Shown: positions 60,757 through 64,000 of the stretch, one piece after another
Layout of the letters: the number at the start of each line of letters is the position of its first letter
How positions within the stretch are numbered: position 1 is the stretch's first letter
From: Bacillota bacterium
Lineage (GTDB): Bacteria > Bacillota > Clostridia > Oscillospirales > Acutalibacteraceae
Assembly (NCBI GenBank): GCA_023412845.1
Contig: JAEZRH010000172.1
Span: 1 to 64,000, forward strand
DNA length: 64,000 nucleotides
Direction of reading: 5' to 3'
Notes under the pieces: generated by a model
Database searches by the model: none
Seen by the model: the letters and a program-made list of their open reading frames with translations, nothing else
Told to the model about the DNA's origin: nothing
Translations under genes and position numbers: made by a program

Positions 60757-60910
60757 GTCATACCGCGCCGGAGGGCATGGCAAAACGAATTTTGGTTTGG
60801 CGCGGGCGCTGAAGGAACTGCTCCCGCAGACAAAACACATCTCCGGAAACGGCCCGAAACTCTCCCGCCGGAGCAAACAAAATTTTTTGCTAAACTGAAC
60901 GGCGAGGCTT
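60757..60910. repeat. Repeat sequence upstream of proB
   Basis: GCGCGGGCGCTGAAGGAACTGCTCCCGC and CTCCCGCCGG fragments match the GGCGGGA...CTCCCGC hairpin module. No gene is visible between proB and the CPBP pseudogene. Confidence 0.45.
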
Positions 60911-60961
60911 GACTGATTATAGCACAAATCCGCGCCGGAAGGAAGAACGAAAAAGGCAGCC

Positions 60962-61901
60962 TCAGGCCTGCAGGAAAGGCTGAGCCAGCAGCCCGGCCAT
61001 GCAGATCATGAAAATCAGCACCAGCGGATTCGAAAGGAAGCGGCGGACCCGATGTTCTACGGGAACGAAAGGTTCGGGTTCGGCACACAGCTCCGCAAAA
61101 ATCTCACGCCGGTGTTTCGCCAGCACGACGACGCCCCATCCGCCGAATGCGAAATAAACAAAAATATACATCCAATTTCCGACGGTGGGAGAAAAGGTTC
61201 CAGCCATCGCGCAAAGCTCAACAAGGCCGTTGTTAATGACATGAAGGACGAAAGAAGTTTTGATGCTCCCCGTTTTCAGCGTGACATACGCCAGCACCAA
61301 GCCAATCAGGAAGGTCGAAGCAAATTGAAAAAGACTCCTGTGTCCGAGAGCAAAAAACAGTGACGATATAACGACGGCAAAACCTTTCCCATAGGGTGCC
61401 AGAGCGGCGAGCATAAAGCCCCGGGAAAACACTTCCTCCGCCAGAGGCCCTATCCACCACCGTGCACAAAACGAGCGCGGCCGTGCACCAGAGAGGGCCG
61501 CTGCGGTCATAAAGAGGCGTGGCCGGAACAAGGGACGACATCTCCTTGCCCCGCCCAAGCAAACGGTAGAGCGGATAATCCAGCAGGAATACGCCGACCG
61601 CGGCGAACGTATACATCGCCGGAACGTACCGTATCAGGCCCTTTGCGTCGAATCGCCCGCCGAGCCACACGGAACGCAGCGGAATGTGCAGGATTCTGCC
61701 AATCAGCGGAAAAACGGCAAGGAAACTTACGGCATATGCGGCAGGCAGATCGACGGCAGTCTTTGCGGTAAGCCCGGCCCCGCCCATCGTCGAGCTGACC
61801 ACCCCGGAAACAAGCGCCCCCGCCGCCCACCAAAGAAGATTGCATGCCACGGCCATCGTCACGGTAAGCTGGAAATTTTCATGGATCGTCTTGTCTTCCA
61901 T
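60962..61901 (-). pseudogene. CPBP intramembrane protease with frameshift
   Basis: Two overlapping frames together encode one CPBP protease. The upstream frame from ATG 61901 (GGGAGGGTG upstream) runs MEDKTIHENFQLTVTMAVAC through DRSGPLWCTAALVLCTVV. The homologous continuation IGPLAEEVFSRGFMLAALA, with the EExxxR motif, is in the next frame, followed by FFALGHRSLF and VLHVINNGLVE. The switch lies at about 61453-61458 (plus-strand TCCACCACC). Removing one G from GTGGTGGAT would restore a protein of about 313 residues. It may be a real pseudogene, a phase-variable or recoded site, or a sequence error. An intact relative is at 12386-13408. Confidence 0.75.
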
Positions 61902-62103
61902 AAAATCACCCTCCCGAAGTCCCCGCGTAACTTTTCCCGTAACCAAGCCTTGCAAATCCAAAATGCCCTTCGTTTTCTCTTGAATGATTTTCATAGGGAA
62001 TATTATATCACCAATCCGGACGCTCCGCATGGCCGGAACGCTTCGGACGTAAAAAAGAGGGCCGGGCGCCAATTACGCTCCCGGTCCCCCCACGAATCAT
62101 CCG

Positions 62104-62352
62104 TTATAAACCGGAATGTTCGGTCCCAATGGCCTCTTCAAGATATCTCCTCACATCGTCTTTCGACCGCATGCTGACTTCCCGGCCGGCAAGATACGTA
62201 AGGCAGTCGTTCCATTCTTCCAGTTTGTATTCCGAAACGCTGATCTGCTGCAGCAATCTCAGCGTTTCGTTATGATCACCCGGATTGCGCAGTGATGAAA
62301 TGAAACAGCCCTTGCGGTTTGCCAAAAGCTCCAGAAGCTCTTCCCTAGGCAT
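62104..62352 (-). CDS. Hypothetical small protein
   Basis: An 82-residue soluble protein (PREELLELLANRKGCFISSLRN, then HNETLRLLQQISVSEYKLEEWNDCLTYL). GGGAGGG lies eight bases before the ATG, and a near-perfect promoter lies upstream (62403-62431), so it is a real gene. Charged helical pattern with two cysteines; no family I can name. Confidence 0.6.
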   Translation of the reverse strand: MPREELLELLANRKGCFISSLRNPGDHNETLRLLQQISVSEYKLEEWNDCLTYLAGREVSMRSKDDVRRYLEEAIGTEHSGL

Positions 62353-62402
62353 GGATATCCCTCCCTTTGACGGTTCGTGTCCGGTTACTCCTCTTTCTTC
62401 AA

Positions 62403-62431
62403 ATCATAAATTTATTGTCACAAGTTGTCAA
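62403..62431 (-). promoter_or_regulatory. Strong promoter of the 82-aa gene
   Basis: Minus-strand TTGACA (62431-62426, perfect) and TATGAT (62408-62403, 5/6) with a 17-base spacer. Confidence 0.75.
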
Positions 62432-62491
62432 TATGTGTTGCAGACGAAATTGATTAAAAAATAACATTTCATCTTTTATCGGTAAAAAATT

Positions 62492-62529
62492 GCAAAAAAA
62501 TTCCCGGGAATACTCTTTTCCCGGGAATT
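62492..62529 (-). terminator. Intrinsic terminator of pnp
   Basis: Minus-strand AATTCCCGGGAA / TTCCCGGGAATT stem, loop AAGAGTA, then T7; ten bases after the pnp stop. Confidence 0.93.
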
Positions 62530-62539
62530 CTGCGTACAA

Positions 62540-64000
62540 TCAGTGATGCTGTCTGGGGCCGCCGAAGGACGGTCCTCCGGGCCGGTGGCCCGAAGAGTGG
62601 TGATCGTGGTCCCCGTGTGGCTGCGGGCGGCGCGGCGGCCGTTCGGAAGACACGTCGTTTTCCGGCACAAGGCCCTCCACTTCGATGAGGGCTTCGCGGC
62701 GGGAAAGGTTCAGCCTGCCCTTTTCGTCGATGTTGAGGACCTTGACCATGACCTCGTCGCCAACGTTGACGACGTCGGTCACCTGGTTGACGCGCTTCAC
62801 GTCAAGCTGCGAGATGTGCACAAGGCCTTCCTTGCCCGGTGCGATCTCTACGAACGCGCCGAAATCCATCAGGCGCGTCACTTTGCCGTTGTAGATGGTG
62901 CCCGGTTCCGGGTCGTTGACGATGGTGTCCACAATGTTGATTGCGCGTTTGCAGGCTTCCAGGTCCGTGCCGGAAACGTAAACGTGACCGTCTTCCTCGA
63001 CGTCCACCTTTACGCCGCACTCCGCGACGATCTTCTGGATGACCTTGCCACCCGTGCCGATGACCTCGCGGATCTTTTCGACCGGGATCGTGATGGAGAG
63101 CATCTTCGGCGCGTAAGGCGAAAGCTCCTTGCGCGGCTCGGCGATGGCCTTAAGCAGCACGTTGTCAATGATATAGTCGCGGGCCTTGTGCGTCTTGTAG
63201 AGCGCTTCCTTGATCATTTCCGGCGTCAGGCCGCTGATCTTCAGGTCCATCTGGATGGCCGTGATGCCGGCGTGGGTCCCGGCGACCTTGAAGTCCATGT
63301 CGCCGAAGAAATCCTCAAGGCCCTGGATGTCCACCATCGTCATCCAGCGGTCGCCCTCGGTGATAAGGCCGCAGGAAATGCCCGCCACGGGGCTCTTGAT
63401 GGGCACGCCCGCATCCATCAGGGCAAGCGTGGAACCGCAGATGGAAGCCTGCGACGTGGAGCCGTTGGAAGAAAGCACCTCGGAGACAAGGCGCATGGCG
63501 TATGGGAAGTCGTCCACGCCCGGAAGCACCGGAACAAGCGCGCGCTCCGCAAGGGCGCCGTGGCCGATCTCGCGGCGGCCGGGGCCGCGGCTGGGCCTCG
63601 TCTCGCCGACAGAATAGGACGGCATGTTGTACTGGTGGATATAGCGCTTCGTCTCTTCCTCGTCGATGCCGTCGAAGGTCTGGGCCTCGTCGAGCGGGGC
63701 GAGCGTCGCGACGGTCAGCACCTGGGTCTGGCCGCGGGTGAACATGCCGCTGCCGTGGGCGCGCGGCAGAAGGGCAACCTCCGCCGCCAGCGGGCGGATG
63801 TCATCCATCTTGCGGCCGTCCACGCGCTTCTGCTCGTCGAGCAGCCAGCGGCGGACGACGTATTTCTGCGTTTTATACATGCACTCGTCTATTTTGGCCG
63901 ATTGGTCCGGATAGACCGGGTCGAACTTTTCGTGTACCTTCTCATAAACCGGCCGCAGGCGCTCATCGCGGACGTTCTTGTCGTCTGTGTCGAGGGCCGT
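62540..64000 (-). CDS. pnp: Polyribonucleotide nucleotidyltransferase (C-terminal part)
   Basis: The gene runs off the right edge; 486 codons are visible. This is the C-terminal half of PNPase, the phosphorolytic 3'-5' exonuclease of the degradosome. The second RNase PH domain has [13 protein letters not shown] and [20 protein letters not shown], with [19 protein letters not shown] near the active site. The KH domain ([15 protein letters not shown]) and S1 domain ([20 protein letters not shown]) follow. The tail is His/Pro-rich ([19 protein letters not shown]), which could bind metal and is unusual. A strong terminator follows. Confidence 0.97.
   Translation of the reverse strand, partial: TALDTDDKNVRDERLRPVYEKVHEKFDPVYPDQSAKIDECMYKTQKYVVRRWLLDEQKRVDGRKMDDIRPLAAEVALLPRAHGSGMFTRGQTQVLTVATLAPLDEAQTFDGIDEEETKRYIHQYNMPSYSVGETRPSRGPGRREIGHGALAERALVPVLPGVDDFPYAMRLVSEVLSSNGSTSQASICGSTLALMDAGVPIKSPVAGISCGLITEGDRWMTMVDIQGLEDFFGDMDFKVAGTHAGITAIQMDLKISGLTPEMIKEALYKTHKARDYIIDNVLLKAIAEPRKELSPYAPKMLSITIPVEKIREVIGTGGKVIQKIVAECGVKVDVEEDGHVYVSGTDLEACKRAINIVDTIVNDPEPGTIYNGKVTRLMDFGAFVEIAPGKEGLVHISQLDVKRVNQVTDVVNVGDEVMVKVLNIDEKGRLNLSRREALIEVEGLVPENDVSSERPPRRPQPHGDHDHHSSGHRPGGPSFGGPRQHH

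Overview
The window reads as chromosome of a GC-rich, endospore-forming member of the Clostridia, most like the Oscillospiraceae/Ruminococcaceae. Grounds: the firmicute heat-shock/sporulation block rpsT-gpr-spoIIP-lepA-hemW-hrcA-grpE-dnaK-dnaJ with a CIRCE operator, a spore germinant-receptor operon, a solitary spoVAE, a one-chain glycyl-tRNA synthetase, strong GGAGG ribosome sites and frequent TTG/GTG starts. Nearly every gene belongs to a recognised core family. I saw no phage, CRISPR array, rRNA or tRNA gene. Both edges cut genes: glyS at the left, pnp at the right.

Layout. 1-1535: end of glyS, a PNPOx-like flavin protein and an unknown Ser-rich protein. 1536-5951 (-): glgP and a GH13 glycosidase for alpha-glucan use. 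6513-11710 (+): zapA, a U32 peptidase, dut, a DUF4321-like protein, maf and mreB. 11925-16880 (-): tadA, a CPBP protease, a LCM-type methyltransferase, and the mccB-mccA transsulfuration pair behind a leader with an intrinsic terminator. 17382-17989 (+): a preQ1-I riboswitch and queT. 18138-21495 (-): pstA, pstC and pstS, split by a convergent TM2 gene, with a six-copy PhoP-type box array before pstS. 21798-33282 (-): the heat-shock/sporulation block. 33388-36095: rpsT, a 50-aa membrane protein, spoVAE, a Cof-type phosphatase and a flavodoxin. 36213-38825 (-): a CpXC protein and asnB. 39179-41541 (+): an acidic unknown and a polyprenyl-phosphate sugar transferase. 41604-44882 (-): galK-galT-galE. 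45153-50391 (+): ger operon A-C-D-B-B. 50610-53366 (+): secA. 53804-56108 (-): phosphohexomutase and a YfcE-like phosphodiesterase. 56198-57219 (+): three unknown small genes. 57460-60721 (-): proB, proA and a membrane-anchored unknown. 60962-64000 (-): a frameshifted CPBP protease, a small unknown and pnp.

The most unusual feature is a modular family of GC-rich palindromic repeats. Copies begin within a few bases of stop codons (glyS, the 881 gene, mreB, secA, grpE, lepA, the 34636 phosphatase and others). In several genes the repeat supplies the last codons or the stop. At 58248-58510 a composite copy lies inside a reading frame and encodes about 88 residues. A smaller nested palindrome adds about 15 residues to the GH13 catalytic domain. 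A second dispersed family consists of near-identical terminator hairpins (1493, 11761, 39835). This recalls the Rickettsia palindromic elements and REP/RAYT systems, but the mobilising function is not in this window.

Starts were chosen from visible ribosome binding sites where possible. All functions rest on recognised motifs and gene order. No database search was run.
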